Assembly (NCBI RefSeq): GCF_026914265.1 | Contig: NC_069125.1 | Coordinates: forward strand, 3,793,056 to 3,857,055 | Length of the DNA stretch: 64,000 bases | Origin: Mya arenaria | Lineage: Eukaryota; Mollusca; Bivalvia; Myida; Myidae | Direction of reading: 5' to 3' | Shown here: piece after piece, positions 1-12,379 of the stretch | How the letters are laid out: each line of letters starts with the position of its first letter | Numbering within the stretch: the first letter of the stretch is position 1 | Translations under genes and position numbers: made by a program | Notes under the pieces: generated by a model | What the model was told of the DNA's origin: nothing | What the model saw: only the letters and a program-made list of their open reading frames with translations | Databases searched by the model: none

Positions 1-164
1 ATTATCCGCCCGCTAACTGGGTTCCGCCTCTAACACTAAACATTATATTATTCAAACTACGCCTGGAAAATATCTCCGCCCGGAACTTGTAGTTAAATTA
101 CGTGTCAATTCCGGGCGAAAAATTTCGTACGGGTTAGCAACAGCTCACTTTCTCATCGACGTCT

Positions 165-470
165 GAACTTTATGGCAACCAATGACTTATTTCTTAGCAA
201 CCAATTTCCTTCATGGCAACAATTGACTTACTTAGCGACCATTAACTACTTAAGCAACAATAACCTTCCTTAGTAACCAATAACTACATAAGCAACTACT
301 TACTTCCTTAGCGCCAACTTACATCCTTAGCAAACATGACTATCCAAGCAACCTATGTCTTCCTTTATTACACAATAATTTTAGCATTTATATTTATTCA
401 TACTGACTAAGCACTTCCTTCGGAACCCTTAACTTCCTTAGCAATCAAAAACTTACTTTGCAACCATGAG
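165..470. repeat. Degenerate short tandem repeat (TTCCTTAGCAACC-like)
   Basis: Variants of a roughly 15-25 bp phrase built on CTTAGCAACCAAT and ACTTCCTTAGCAACC recur about a dozen times with substitutions and uneven spacing. No open frame runs through it. It looks like an old decayed minisatellite. Bases 1-164 and 470-880 show no gene that I can support. Confidence 0.5.
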
Positions 471-882
471 TTATAATCAACTCCCTTTATTCATATCAAG
501 CGATGACTTAGTAAACACACACCTCTTTGTCAATGTCAACCTTTCGAGGATTTCATTTTCAACACAATATCTTTTTCATTTAATTCAACAAGCACTCTCA
601 TTGCGTTGATATATGAATGTGTGATGAGATCTTTAAAACTAATGGACTAGTAATAACTTACATAAACTTTCATGCTCATTGTTTGGTCATATACTATATT
701 TACTTTGGATATCAGACGTCAGACTAGTTAATTAAAAAATAGTCTGTATTAACGGCGTTCAGAAATTCAAAAGATCTATTGAAAGGGTACCCTACCCTTA
801 ACCTTTACGAGGCTTTTGCCATTTTCCATTCACCTCGCATGCATTTTCGGCGCTTCGGCCATTAACGGTTCTCCTGTTCAAA

Positions 883-1105
883 CTAGCCCATCAACAGTTC
901 TCTCTTGTGGTGTAAGTCTTTTATGATTTTTTCAATACTTTTCAAACTGTTGTCAACTTGCCCCGAGGTAAAGCCTAAGTCCATCAGTGCTTTGATTAGT
1001 TCATAGTATTTTATACGTGCACAAATGAAACTTCTTCCGTAGGTTGCGAGTGATTTAGTCCTCTTTTCAGGAAGCCGGACGATACCCAGTGCGATTATTA
1101 ATTAA
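883..1105 (-). CDS. Unidentified coding-like segment, possible 3' terminal exon (UBA-like?)
   Basis: On the minus strand an open frame of about 70 codons ends at a TAG at 883-885. Its C-terminal part is charged and helical: it contains YYELIKALMDLGFTSGQ and then a KSIEKIIKDLHHKRELL stretch. The (L)MDLGF..xQV pattern followed by a helix resembles a ubiquitin-associated (UBA) three-helix fold, but that is a resemblance by eye only. The frame runs up to a TAA near 1120 and no strong splice acceptor is evident; AG dinucleotides near 1070 would serve. Composition looks coding rather than random, unlike the surrounding AT-rich DNA. It could be the last exon of a gene lying at higher coordinates or a decayed gene fragment. 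It is on the opposite strand to the exon at 1562. Confidence 0.3.
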
Positions 1106-1561
1106 TCCATGATTTAAGGATATAGCGCAAACCGTAATGTTTACCCAACAAAGGCTTTCGTCCAAGTGCACCATGTACGGGAAAAACTTATTTCACCAGT
1201 TACATATATTGTTACGCGTACTTACTATCGTGAATCATCAGAACGTGCAAGCAGATAAGTAACGGGTGAACAGGTTTACAGGAATAACAAGAAAGACCAG
1301 AAAAATATGAAAGATGTGTATGGAATGAACGAATAATGGACATTAAAGGGATGAAAACGGAAGGTGAAAACATGTACACACAAATGCCCATAAAAAGAAG
1401 CAATGCGCAATGATCCATAGGCACATCCAAGGAATTAAACCCTAAACCATCTTAACTCAGTAAAATACATAGATTAGATGCGCCTTTCAAAGATTATACC
1501 ATTTGATGCATTCTCTTTAGCAGCCATGATGCTGAACATGCTTATATAATTTCACTTGCAG

Positions 1562-1669
1562 ATCAACGATGTGAAGAGCAGCGACCATATGGAACGTGAA
1601 GGGCTAGTTCAAGTCCTGACTTTCCTGCAGGGTAACGAGACGGACATTAGCCTCGATTTCGAGACATAA
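1562..1669 (+). CDS. 3' terminal coding exon of a gene that begins upstream of the window
   Basis: A polypyrimidine-rich acceptor (TTTCACTTGCAG, ending at 1561) is followed by 35 sense codons and TAA at 1667-1669. The peptide starts INDVKSSDHMEREGLVQVLT and ends GNETDISLDFET; it is acidic and helix-like, with no recognisable domain. An AATAAA polyadenylation signal lies at 1690-1695, only 21 bases after the stop, which supports a true transcript end. The exon enters in phase 0 in this frame. I could not assign an upstream exon between 1 and 1550, so the rest of the gene is probably outside the window. The family is not recognised. Confidence 0.5.
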   Translation: MNDVKSSDHMEREGLVQVLTFLQGNETDISLDFET

Positions 1670-1689
1670 CATCAAAGTTGAATTGTAAT

Positions 1690-1695
1690 AATAAA
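1690..1695 (+). terminator. Polyadenylation signal AATAAA
   Basis: A canonical AATAAA follows the stop codon of the 1562-1669 exon by 21 bases, in a run of A-rich sequence. Confidence 0.45.
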
Positions 1696-2556
1696 CAAAA
1701 CAAAAGTTTCAATAGATAAAACAACCACGACAAATGATGAAATATATACTTCTTAGTTAATTGTACGTGATAATACAATGTTAAAAGTAATAGTGGTTTT
1801 TAACCAATGTCTGACTTATAAATTATCACTATCGGTGTTATCTCCCGTAGATGTCCCATTCTTTTTGTAGCCTAGTTTTTCATCGTAATCATTATGTTTT
1901 ATGGAAACCATACTATATATATAGGTAGGTAAATTCCTGTGTTATTGTTTAATCGTAAATCCTGGTATAGTTTATGTAATTAATAAATTTCTAAATGCGA
2001 TTAGATTGAAAAACAAATACGAAATGGGAAGTGAAATTTAACACTTTGACGCTGAAATGTACAAAAAAAAAATAGAGTCGATCCTTCTTTTCCTTTAAAC
2101 GAAATTCTGAAAACCTGAATAAACAGAAACAAATTTCATTATGTCACAGCAATCTACGTTTTGATGGTAACGTTATGGGAGATCAAGGAATATATGATAA
2201 TCTGTTTTATAGCAATGTTGATTTATATTCACAATCTTAAATTCTTAATGTGCATTCAGGGAATAATTTCTGTTATTTATATGATGTAGACGACATAGTA
2301 TTGGCATGGAGATGGAAGTGCTTTTAATGGTGACTCTGTTGTGAAATGATAACGGTAGCCCATATGACTAGTTATAGGTACACGTGCCCATCGAGACAAC
2401 GGTTTATTCAGCCGTGCGTAATCTATCTGATATGGACCTAAATCATTGAACACAAAGATATCCTAGTACAATGCCAAATCGTGCATGGATTATGCATACT
2501 TTTCAAAAAATCAAGAAGTTTCAATTTAACTTTGGTAAACAAAATGGTGTAAGTTA

Positions 2557-4244
2557 GGCCAAATAAAAAAATAGGTCTGTTTCAGGTTACCCGACCGACC
2601 CTATTTTTTCCCGCCGACCCTAACCTATTTTTCCCTGAAAAAAATGTGATTTGGGTACGAAAATCATTTGTTACGAAATGTATGTACGTAAAGTTGACAA
2701 TATTAGAATCTGAATGTATTTACCGTACTTCACCTTTGAGTTCGGACACCTTAAAATAATTAATTTTTCGCTCTCCGAATTCATAGAAAATAACCATTTT
2801 TACATTTTATCTACATGTATGGTAAACCTGCCTTTTTTCTTCATGTCTGCATTGTACCACTTATTAATTTATCCGTAGTTATCAATGGTTTTTACGCCTA
2901 TAAGAGTAACTCCTTTATCAAGTTAATTAAAATCCCTTTCAACACCATTTTGTTTATGCATTGAAATGAAACAGTCACATTGTGTGACGTCACATAACTC
3001 TCAGTTATACCAACGAGGATCTCATGGAGAGCTTGGATATTGCTTTGCAGGAATAATGTTTCAGAGTGGTGTTTTCGATTGTAACTTAAGTATTGCATTT
3101 TTAACTTTAATTCATCACATTAAATAGTTACCTGTAGTATTGAATGTGTTGATTTTTATTGTTCTATTGCTGTTACAATGTGTAATACTGTACGATTATT
3201 GCTTCATTAAGTCTATATTAAAAGTGTGGTACAAGTTTCAAAGTTTATTGGCGGATCGTTTTACAAACATATCATGTCTGTGTTTTCTTAATCTCTTGAT
3301 TGCCCTTGTTGTTTCTTTAATCCTCCATTAAATATATCACAAATCCTTTTCAATAGGCAATAAATCGTTTAGGATGGGTAGTAACTAACTAACTTATCAC
3401 AGTGATGTATACGGTTAGGTAATCTAGCCAGGCATTGTAACGATAAAGATCAATAATTTTTGTCTGTGAGACTTAGTAAGTGTAAAAGTTTAAATCGATG
3501 TCCTTTTGGTGTCCGAAAATTAGGTACCTAAAATAAATTATTTTTGAAAATAATAATGGATGTCCGAATTTTTAGATTGTCCGAACTCTAAGGTGAATTA
3601 CGGGTAGTTTGTGCTTGTGTGGCAGGTATATTTCAATTCTTGAACTATATTTTCTTGTCAGATACAAATGTGTCAGATACTGACTTTCGGATTGATATGT
3701 CAGACTGGCAGATTTGGCAATAAAACCTGCATATTACTTGTTCTTCAAACCTGAACCCCCAGGTCCTCTTGACAGCATTGTGGTTTCCTTGGCTGATGGC
3801 TTATATGGTAAATTTGCTGTCCCACTCTTCATGTAATTATGTTACAGGGAGGTTAGCATTCTACAGAGGGTGATTGAAAGCAAAAGGGTGCATAAAGAAA
3901 AGTAAAACCGTTTCTGGAAAGTCTTAAATAATAGCAGAGTGGTGTACCATAACTTAGTTGAAATCCAACCATCATTGTCAAAGTATTTAACCAGACTAAT
4001 AAAGAATGTTGAAAGTATTTAATCAGACTAATAAAGAATGTTTCCTTTGAAACATGGAACATGTTTAAAAACTACTGATTAACCTGAACATTGATGTCTT
4101 TTATTTTTGTTACTTTCTGAGTCAACAGTTACTGAAATCAATATATAGAAAAAATATAAAAAAAAATAAAAAAAATATTCCGACCTACCTACCCTATTAT
4201 TTTTGGCAGCGTTACCTGAAGCGCACCGATTTTTTTATTTGGCC
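2557..4244. mobile_element. 1.7-kb inverted-terminal-repeat DNA transposon, PIF/Harbinger-like, non-autonomous
   Basis: The left end reads GGCCAAATAAAAAAATAGGT and the right end, reverse-complemented, reads GGCCAAATAAAAAAATCGGT. Similarity continues for about 33 bp through a shared TTCAGGT. Both ends are flanked by TTA (2554-2556 and 4245-4247), a 3-bp target duplication. TTA/TAA duplications with GG-starting termini are known for the PIF/Harbinger superfamily. No transposase frame is present inside, so mobility in trans is inferred. The interior contains a second inverted repeat (2721-3606). Confidence 0.7.
2721..3606. mobile_element. Nested inverted-repeat element inside the 2557-4244 transposon
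   Basis: The sequence at 2721-2748 (around TTCACCTTTGAGTTCGGACA) is matched in inverted orientation at 3578-3606 (around TGTCCGAACTCTAAGGTGAA) over roughly 28 bp with a few mismatches. Further TCCGAATT matches lie inside each arm. About 830 bp of AT-rich non-coding DNA lies between. It may be an independent MITE that inserted into the outer element, or a subterminal inverted repeat of the same element. No target duplication could be assigned. Confidence 0.5.
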
Positions 4245-4599
4245 TTAGCATACACAATACATTGCAGCTACGCCCGGCAAATCTTCTAAACACAATAGTA
4301 TGTAATAATTGAGTGAGTCAGTAATTTGTTCACACAAAGGATCTGATAAAACATTTTGATGCTGTAATGAAGAAACTAAATAAAATGACATAAGGAACTG
4401 AGTTGTATTTCATAAGTTAAATTGAAAAATAAAACGTTTGGTAATGTACGCCATGTTAAACTGACGAAACATTCTTAATTGTTATGATGAAAACGTTACT
4501 GTCCCACCACTGGTAATAGCATTATTTGTAGAGACAAGTTATATTATAAAATATATACAGAATTGCTCATATTTCAGACAAGGTGGAGGCAGCCCACTG

Positions 4600-5045
4600 C
4601 TGAGACATTCTTGCATACCGGATGTTTGTTTCCGGTCATGTGGCCAGTGCTGGAAAAACTCATCTTACATACCCTATGTAAGATGAGTCACGCGCATCAA
4701 CGCGCCACTTCTTATTCATATACTGTATGATTTATGAAAAATATGTTATGCCATTTCAAAAAAGCGCAATCAAATATATACGTTTCCAAGACTTTCAATT
4801 AAAATTGAAAACAAATAATCCTTAAAAAACGCTATTGTTACTTATTTAAAATTACTGCGCTCTATGACGTCAGTTAACAACGTCTCACGCGCTTTTTGGT
4901 GTTATTGTACAAACGTTTGTTTTCAACGTCTTTTTTACCACAAATTGATAAATATAGATTTGCAAGAAATAATATTAATCATGTTTTTCCGGTCCGGATA
5001 GAAAAATCCGACCCTCGGGCACGCTTCGTGGCTTTTAACTCGGTA
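4600..5045 (-). repeat. Interspersed repeat family R1, copy 1 (minus)
   Basis: The reverse complement of this stretch shares several blocks with the end of the window (63715-64000): the CCGAccC.CGAGGG and CGGAAAAACATGAT block, the ATCAATTTGTGG block and the cgcg-rich GTGACTCATCTTACAT end. It contains a near-perfect palindrome at 4658-4688 with arms ACTCATCTTACATA and TATGTAAGATGAGT around a 3-base centre. It is a dispersed mobile repeat of unknown class with no open frame. Confidence 0.55.
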
Positions 5046-5049
5046 ATGA

Positions 5050-7400
5050 TATGATAGATACTTATAATGTTCTACGTGGCAGAGCGGACGTTGGCCGATC
5101 AATTATTTTCTGCGACTGCTTGGAGGATAATATCTTCTTAATAACTCATAAAGAAAGAAAATAAACAGATAATGCAATAAAATGTGTTTTTTTTACTAGC
5201 TGTCCGAAGGAAGCTCGATGCTTCGTTTCGAAGACAGAAGTAAGACATAATGAAGCCATGGACTTAATCAGTGGCGAATCTCATCTTCTGTTGTGCCACA
5301 AACTTCAGCGGTAACCCACAGACTTGTTCGTGAGAAATGACAGTACTTAATGCCTTACACTCCGACAGGAATACCATGGTGTTTGTTTTGCAACATTACT
5401 ACGTGGACCTATTAGTCGAAAGTTGGTTGCTAAAGATTGATAATAATTTCTGAAATTTATTATTCAATACATGACAACACCAGTTGGGTTGACTTTAATT
5501 ATTCATAATTGTTCCCCCTATAAACAAATATTGACATTAGTATTGTGGAAAGCTAAATATAAAGCTCTGCAATTCCATTCCCATAAAATGATAACAGATA
5601 ATAACTGCCTAAAAATATGAAATGCAAGTATCCCTCAAACAAATCCATATGTTAAATAGATTATATGTATGCAATTTATCTAATTTAATACTTTAATAAA
5701 TGAAACATTCAAGTACCGGTAAATAACAAGGAAATTAAGGCAATCGTGTGCAGTCTGATTTGAAACTCGATGAACAGACATCCCACGTTGAAGCACTCCA
5801 TAGAGTCATCTGCGCCAAACCATGATCACTTAAGGTAGAATAAATGTACACTACATACATTTTTATAGCACAGACACGCGCACGCACTCACGCACGCACA
5901 CGCACACGCAGACACACACACACGCGCACGCGCACGCGCACACGCGCACACACACACACACACACACACGTATACAGCATTCTTTTTCGAATAACCCCAT
6001 ATACAAACGTACTGATTCCAGCCCCTGAGTATATTTCAGTTAAATCAAGTATGCGGTTTAAGAAAAATAATATTAAATAACAAACACGTATCGCATTTGT
6101 GTACAGTGATTTTATATCATACTGCTTCAAATTAGTTGTCATGCCTGTATTCCATATAGCACACTGACTCAAATTCAGTCTAAAGATGACTACCGTCTGA
6201 GTGTCGTCTGTTACGATCCTGATAAATCTTACTTTTAATTTCGATTTAACTTCACAAAATTGTAAAACAGCTTGGAAAGATTTTTCTCGCTAAGCATTCA
6301 GTGTTTCGCCACAAAGGTCAAGTCACATTTAGATGTCCATCATAAATCATTCTGACAAGGCCATATCGTTACCAATGTTGTCGCGTTCCTGAGACGGCTC
6401 TAGCTTATAACGATAAGTGTACCCCAGTTTGTAATACAGACTAGTAAAAGTGTCAGTGTCACACTAAAGGTTAGTTGAGTTTGTACTGATTCCCTACCAA
6501 ACAATTATAAGAAAAGTGGTATTTCCTCTTTAACTGCAGCATCATTCACTTTCAATTATTCATTACTTCGTAGACACAGTACGCAGCTAGCATTTAGAAA
6601 ATTTCCAAACCCTGTTAAAGTTAATGCTGGAACATATTTTTTCGGTTAAACCAACATATCTCAAGTTTGTAAGCCACTATACGAAAATAATTTTCCTTTC
6701 AAATGCATAAGTGTTCATTTTGGTACTAACTTACCAATGTTTATCTAGATTGAAAGTTGATAAAATTGCCATGCTCATGTGACATCATTATGTTTTTGTG
6801 TTATTGCCAACATTATTGAATTAAAACTGATGATAACGAAACATAATGATAGTTTCCAGTGGAACATTTCTCTTCTGGAAACCTATGTTGGGATGTCATT
6901 AGGGATATGTTAAGTCCCAACATGATTGGCATCAGAGAAGGTCTTGCTCAAAGAATGTATTAATCTGACATAATTAATTCTGTTCCGGATTGGTGCTGAT
7001 AACAAGTTTCGATAAAATTCAAATGGTTATCAATGTCATTGCTTTTACGGCAATTTTCTCATTTTATGAACTATTTGAACATTATGTATTGTTTCAGATT
7101 ACATTGCGGATTGGTAGATGCAGTATGGTAACTAAGGATACAATTTCCTTCCCCGGCAGATGCTAAACATCGCATATCTAAGCCCAGAAGTGCTCTTTCA
7201 TCAATTGCGAGTGAAGCAGCTTTAATCCTCCGGGGGAAGCTATCGAGGCGTTTACTCTTCAAAATTAACTTGGACTCACATTGAAGGATTTCAGAAATGA
7301 TTTAATTCAAATTAAATCTACAGAAAAGGAGGAAATAAAATTAATGAAAGAGCCCAACTAGATACAGTTCAATTTCAAAACGAGTTCGCAGGAATACTTA
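5050..7400. other. No gene seen; one CA-type microsatellite
   Basis: This is AT-rich DNA with no frame that looks coding on either strand. The only structured feature is the alternating purine-pyrimidine tract at 5874-5970. Weak open frames here have random composition. Confidence 0.5.
5874..5970. repeat. CA/CG microsatellite
   Basis: A 97-bp tract of CA and CG dinucleotide steps (CACGCGCACGCGCA moving into a pure CA run). It is strictly alternating purine-pyrimidine over much of its length, so Z-DNA prone. Frames through it give Thr-His-Ala-Arg or Val-Cys-Val-Arg low-complexity peptides and are not genes. Confidence 0.9.
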
Positions 7401-7429
7401 GAGAGCTTGCAAAGATTGTACTTGGCAGA

Positions 7430-8510
7430 AAGTAATGCAGTAGTAGTATTGCCAAAAGTCAGTCATAAAAATAAGCTTATACAAGTTGCAGACAAATCCG
7501 CCCGGTGCTGGTTAGCAGTCAATGAATATTACAAACCAGGTTAATGTTCCGATAGCGAAGACGTAAAGCGTCATTGTCAAGCAAACACACTTTTTAGAAT
7601 GCAAGCTCTTCCAAGTATTCTACTAATCAGTTTCATCCTTACAAAAGTATTGTTCCTATGGCGAGGCCCGCCAGCACAGGGGGTGAACGGTTTGGGGATC
7701 AATCAGCAGGGACACTTCCGGGGAAAATGTTGTGCCACATACCCAGGGTATGACAAACAGACCTCCTATGCAAGTGTCAAAGCGGAAAATACTGCCACCG
7801 CTGTAAGAGATGAATGAATACTATTTTTATGACTTCGTTTACAACAATGAAAGTATATTTTTTTCAATTTTGAAAATATGAACTTCATTCCAGATGTTTA
7901 TAAGATAAAATAGATCGAACGAAGAAAAATTATATTTTCTAGATTTTTTTTTATTATTAAACAAGACGAGCATAGTAGAAACACCATTTGTTCCCCAATT
8001 TGTTGATCCCCTTAGTGGTCCCATTAACAAACAAGGCAAGAAATGCCATATTTTACATTTTCGCAAAGTTGAAAAGTGTATTTCGAAATAATCGTTTTCT
8101 TTCGAGGGCTGAAATTTAGGCTAAGAGTATATTTGAAAGAAGGTCAATTTGTATTGAGTCAAGGTTATCATTATGTTGCAATATTTCCATCACATCATTC
8201 AGTTCCAAAGTTCGCAGTAAAGGGACATTACTACTGTGTCCCAATCTTACCTTTTGGCTCGAATCCTGCCCCCTTTGGTTAAGAAAATGTCTCAGGGCTA
8301 TGGTTACGTTTTGGAGGTTGAATGGATTCAAGAATGTTTTTGTATGACGGATAGGGTACAAACAGATTTTGACAAGCTAGCTGATTCCGAGTTTCTGGGA
8401 AATAGTTTGGTTAATGCTGGTTTTGTAATTAATCTAGATAAATCAGTCTAGGTTTCTAAGCAAGAAATAGTATTGATAGGGATTTATGGCATAGAATAAC
8501 AGTGTATGTA
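7430..8510 (+). pseudogene. Decayed DIRS-type retrotransposon (gag-like end and reverse transcriptase part)
   Basis: Two blocks match the order of DIRS-family polyproteins. Near 7490-7560 a frame holds VADKSA..W..VNEY followed by a SDSEDVKR acidic block, typical of the region upstream of the DIRS RT; an in-frame TAA interrupts it. Near 8130-8460 the RT palm is recognisable: HYVAIFPSHHSVPKFAVKG, then YYCVPILPFGSNPAPF, then a frame change to ILPPLVKKMSQGYGYVL, and finally AGFVINLDKSV followed by a stop. The usual catalytic YLDD region is degraded (VLEVEW). No integrase-like tyrosine recombinase or terminal repeats were found. It is a dead fragment with at least two frame breaks and several stops. 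Confidence 0.6.
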
Positions 8511-8736
8511 TACCGCGTGATGAATTGCAAATTTAAATAAGGTTCTTTACTCTTGAATCCTTGTTGTGTATATACAAATGATCGTTGTTATTTCTCTATA
8601 GATACACAAGCATGTTCATTCATGGCTTCTACTGCTTATTTGCTGTAGTTTTACATTAAATTTAAAATGCATGTTTGTAACTCAAGCATTACTTGTCCCA
8701 TTTTCAATAGCGTTTGTAAAGCATTTCAGCAAAACA

Positions 8737-8743
<7 letters not shown>

Positions 8744-8806
<63 letters not shown>
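8744..8806. repeat. TA microsatellite
   Basis: About 31 TA units in an uninterrupted run; it gives a meaningless Ile-Tyr repeat in translation. Confidence 0.95.
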
Positions 8807-8807
<1 letters not shown>

Positions 8808-8833
8808 CTTTTCCCTTTCATTAGTGTATCAGT

Positions 8834-8837
<4 letters not shown>

Positions 8838-8865
<28 letters not shown>
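8838..8865. repeat. TG microsatellite
   Basis: An uninterrupted TG run of about 14 units lying just 5' of the tRNA-like sequence at 8870. Confidence 0.95.
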
Positions 8866-8867
<2 letters not shown>

Positions 8868-8869
8868 GG

Positions 8870-8975
8870 TAGAAACCAGCCATTCATTAAGTTTAATTGG
8901 TTAAGCGTTGTGCTAATGTTCCGGCGGTCGTGTGTTCGAGCCCTAAACCGGGCGCACTTTTGTCCCGGGTTAATG
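8870..8975 (+). mobile_element. tRNA-derived SINE head, fragment
   Basis: A TAATTGGTTAAGCG stretch resembles a pol III A box and GTGTTCGAGCCCTA about 35 bases later resembles a B box. A second B-box-like phrase (GGGTTCAAGCCCTGCAACGG) follows at about 9060-9080, so the unit may be duplicated. No cloverleaf with a complete acceptor stem can be drawn, so this is not a functional tRNA gene. Confidence 0.45.
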
Positions 8976-9089
8976 TCATTGGTGTTAGAAGTAAACGGCA
9001 AGAGTTCCTATATCGGCTTAGTTGGGGATATGAAGAACTAGCTATAGTTACGGCTGTCGTGGGTTCAAGCCCTGCAACGGGCGCAGGCT

Positions 9090-10390
9090 TCCTCTCTTGG
9101 TTATATTTATCCTATGATCTTATTCGTATATCAGTCGGTATATGATTGTATTTGAAGTTCAATATGTATATAATCTTATTTCTAAATCAGTATCAATTTA
9201 ATCGTTTTGTATATATATTTTGATTCGATCGTATGTGTGTATCCATTTTAAATGAAGTTATATGTGTATCGATCTTTTAAGTATATGATCTGATCTGTAT
9301 GTCAATCTTAAAATTATCTTTTTTGTATGTCAATCTTTATATGATATTATTTTATTCTAACTCAATGTAATTTTCGACAGTATATACCCCTTGTTTTGGC
9401 AATAGGGTTTTATAAGTTTATAATACAATCCTGTATTTTTCTAAATATTAGATGTTTGAATTGGATTATCGTCTTTGTTTGCTTCAAACTTTATTCAAGT
9501 TATATTTAAAGTATCCTTTTACAAACTCGAAGCTTGTCTCATTTGTTTACTTTCTTGATGACATGTGTCATTAGACTTTGTATGAATAGTCCGTCTGAAA
9601 CCTCATTACAGCTCAATCGAGGAGAGTCTTTCATTGAACAAAAGCAAGTCGCCAAACACAAAACAACATAATTATTTTCTATTAAGACATGTAAAAAAAA
9701 CCAAGCCTTTCTATAAACATGTCAAGATGAATAAGTTTTTTTTGCGAATTTTATTTCTAAATTATAGCAAATTATTCAAGGGTGTAGAGCAATTAAAACA
9801 AGCATGAGTTTGCAAAATACAAGTTTATACTTGTTAAAATCAGGCCTATATGTGTCTGTCAGTCAGTTTTCAATAGACATAAGATAATAAAACATTGTTT
9901 AAGTGACACTCTTATTCGAAATCAATACATACACATGTATAACAAACATCAATTTTGACTAGTGGTAACAAGATTTTAACCGTGTATTTAATAGCAGAAA
10001 GCGCAAAAATATTAAATGATTGGTGAATGCTAAAAGAATAATAGTGATCTACTTTAGTACCATAAGGTAGAAATATCGAGTTTTCATGCACGTTTGTTTC
10101 AAATCAAACTCGGTATCCATAATAAGCAACATTGTTTTCGACATGGATTCATCTTTTTGGAATATTTAAAAGCATATTATTAATTGTAATACATCTTATT
10201 TTGGAGTAAGAGTGCATCTTTAGGCGTTTAAACTTTTCCCCGTCGTTCGTCTTAATCGGGGTGGGAGCAATCCTTAGATGTGTCCCCGCACCGTCATAAC
10301 CACTTACATATATGCCTTAATCGAAATAATACGACAAAAATGTATTTTTATCACTTAACAACAACTGTAAGCTAAAATCATACCAATGCC
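9090..10390. other. AT-rich stretch without a gene; degenerate TATATGATCTTAT-like repeats
   Basis: Between about 9110 and 9370 phrases such as TATATGAT, GTATATCAGT and ATCTTATT recur irregularly, suggesting a decayed minisatellite. From 9370 to 10390 I see no coding signal on either strand. Confidence 0.4.
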
Positions 10391-10394
10391 GGAC

Positions 10395-11780
10395 CCAACA
10401 CGGAATACCATGGATAAACCTGGAACTCCCCAGGTCAAACAATTTTTTGATCCGTTATTGGGCGGGTGGTCCTGATGTAGCTTAGTTCTCACTGTGCCGG
10501 TTCTGGTCCCGGTATCTCTCGGTGAAATATAGCCGGTTAACCGGGTTAATCCGGGATGATACGGGACATTTGTGCCCCAAATCAAAACTGCATTCCCATA
10601 TTCCTGTTGCTGTCCCGTCGAGCTCCCGGTTTAGAAGTTGAATGCTCCCGTTTGATCCCGTAATACCCCGCTCTGACACGGTGGATTAACGGTATCGTGC
10701 CGGTGAGTTTCCCGGTCCACTGGATGTTACCAAGATCGTGCCGGTCCAACCCGGTAGAAACCCGACCGCGCGCCGATGAAGCCACTGTGTCATGCGGTGT
10801 CAACCGTATGGTTTATATAAACCGAGACAAGCATAAATCAGCATAATTTTTTTATCAACTATTGAAGAAAAGTATCATACATCGTATAAGATGTTACATC
10901 TTAAAATAACAAAGAACGATCCGCTTGTTAGAAAAAGTATGATGAAGAATGCACTAGTTGGCACTATGCGTTTAATGCTGATGACGAATCGATTCGTGAG
11001 CCAAGACCTCCAATCCTGAGGAAGTCTTCATGCTAAGCGTAAATCACAACCACCATCACCGACGCAGCATCGACATAAAAAAGCGACAGAGGCTGCAACA
11101 TCTTTCATGAACAATAGCACTGGCTTAAACATATTTTCACTTTCATATTGCAAATAAAAATGTGATCAATGATCCAAAATGACCAATAAAACATCATTTT
11201 ACTGTATCATTGAGACTGCTGTTGTAAAAGTTAATGGTAAACTAAAAGGTGATTTTATTGAATAAATTTGTAATTTGAAATCGTGCTCAAAGAAATTAAC
11301 ATTGCTTTTTATAAAGATCATTTTTTCTAAACAAAATATAGCATTTAATTGCGACCTTTATTTCTTTCCTATTCTATAATTCTAGATGAAGACAACATCC
11401 AAGGCTACATTTGCAACAAGGGATAACATGGGACTGCCCTACCCAGTGACTCTGACCCGGAGGAGGTAGATGGTGAGGAACCATTTTAATGGCAAACCGA
11501 CCAACCCGAATCCTCTCAAGCTGAATTGCCAGTAATAATTCCAACACGCCACAAGCGTGCATGCCGGAAGCTTTCTCGCGCCACCACATGCGAATCCCGA
11601 TCAGCTATTCAAATCGAGGGCCGGTACAGTGGCAGAGCCGTTTCATTGGTCACTTTTGGTACGGTTCTATCTGACCTTCAGGCCTCAGCAGTCTCAGCAG
11701 CCTGATGAATACCTCACATACAAGAAGGTCCACCCTCACGTCATTATCCGACCTGCAGACGGCCCAACCTCCACATGATA
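10395..11780. mobile_element. Left part of a decayed PIF/Harbinger element (subterminal repeats and second-ORF debris)
   Basis: Bases 10440-10790 form a GC-richer island full of CCGGT, CCCGGT and GGTTAACCGG phrases. A similar island with CCGGGGTAAACC, GGGATGATCCGGC and CTACCGGCC lies at 13675-13840, beyond the transposase remnant. Between 11390 and 11700 a plus-strand region gives broken acidic and basic coding-like stretches (SDSDPEEVDGEEPF, PTRHKRACRKLSRATT) with stops, as expected for the MADF/Myb-like second protein of such elements. The pairing of the two islands as element ends is inference; no exact inverted repeat was defined. Confidence 0.35.
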
Positions 11781-12379
11781 CCAAGTGAAGGATTCGTTCG
11801 TTAACTCGTTATTTATTGCTAATTGTTTAAAGGTATTTATTAAAGGATAGAGACCGAACTTCTGTGTTGACACACTTTTAATTATTTAAATGGGATTAAT
11901 TTCATTAGCACTTGGATGCTCTCAACAAATATTGCTGTTATCGTCGTAAGTGGTTTTACTATAATAGTAATTTGTAATGTTCATTAGCTATGAAATGTTT
12001 TTTTTTATGATTATAATTTGCCAGTAGCATATTTGTTTTAATAATCATAAATGTTTTGAAATTGGCCCGCTCCTGTTGTAAAACAATAAATTTAAAAGAT
12101 TAGTATTTTTCTTTGAAATTTAGAACTTGTCGTTATCTATCTTAATGCCTAGCTGTTAGTATCCGAGTTGTCTGACAAAAAGTCATAGACATGCGTATTG
12201 TATAACCTGAGCTTCAGTATTCATATTAAACTAATAAAACCAAAGTGATGGCCATTGACAAGGTCAAAATAAGGCTTATAAACATTGTTGTACGCAGTAT
12301 TATTTTATAAGTTGACTATTTATTGACCTTGTCGGTATCAAGCAAGTTTGTAAAAACACTTGTCAGATTTAAATCGTTT

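Noticed and set aside
5844..6172. Overlapping open frames on both strands with Thr-His-Ala-Arg and Val-Cys-Val-Arg runs
   Set aside because: They are read through the CA/CG microsatellite; no splice borders and no non-repeat coding part.
8671..9041. Open frames rich in Ile-Tyr or Val-Cys on both strands
   Set aside because: Products of the TA and TG microsatellites and the tRNA-like SINE fragment.
8886..9090. Possible tRNA genes
   Set aside because: Only B-box-like (GTTCGAGCC, GTTCAAGCC) and weak A-box phrases are present; no complete cloverleaf can be folded, which fits a SINE head.
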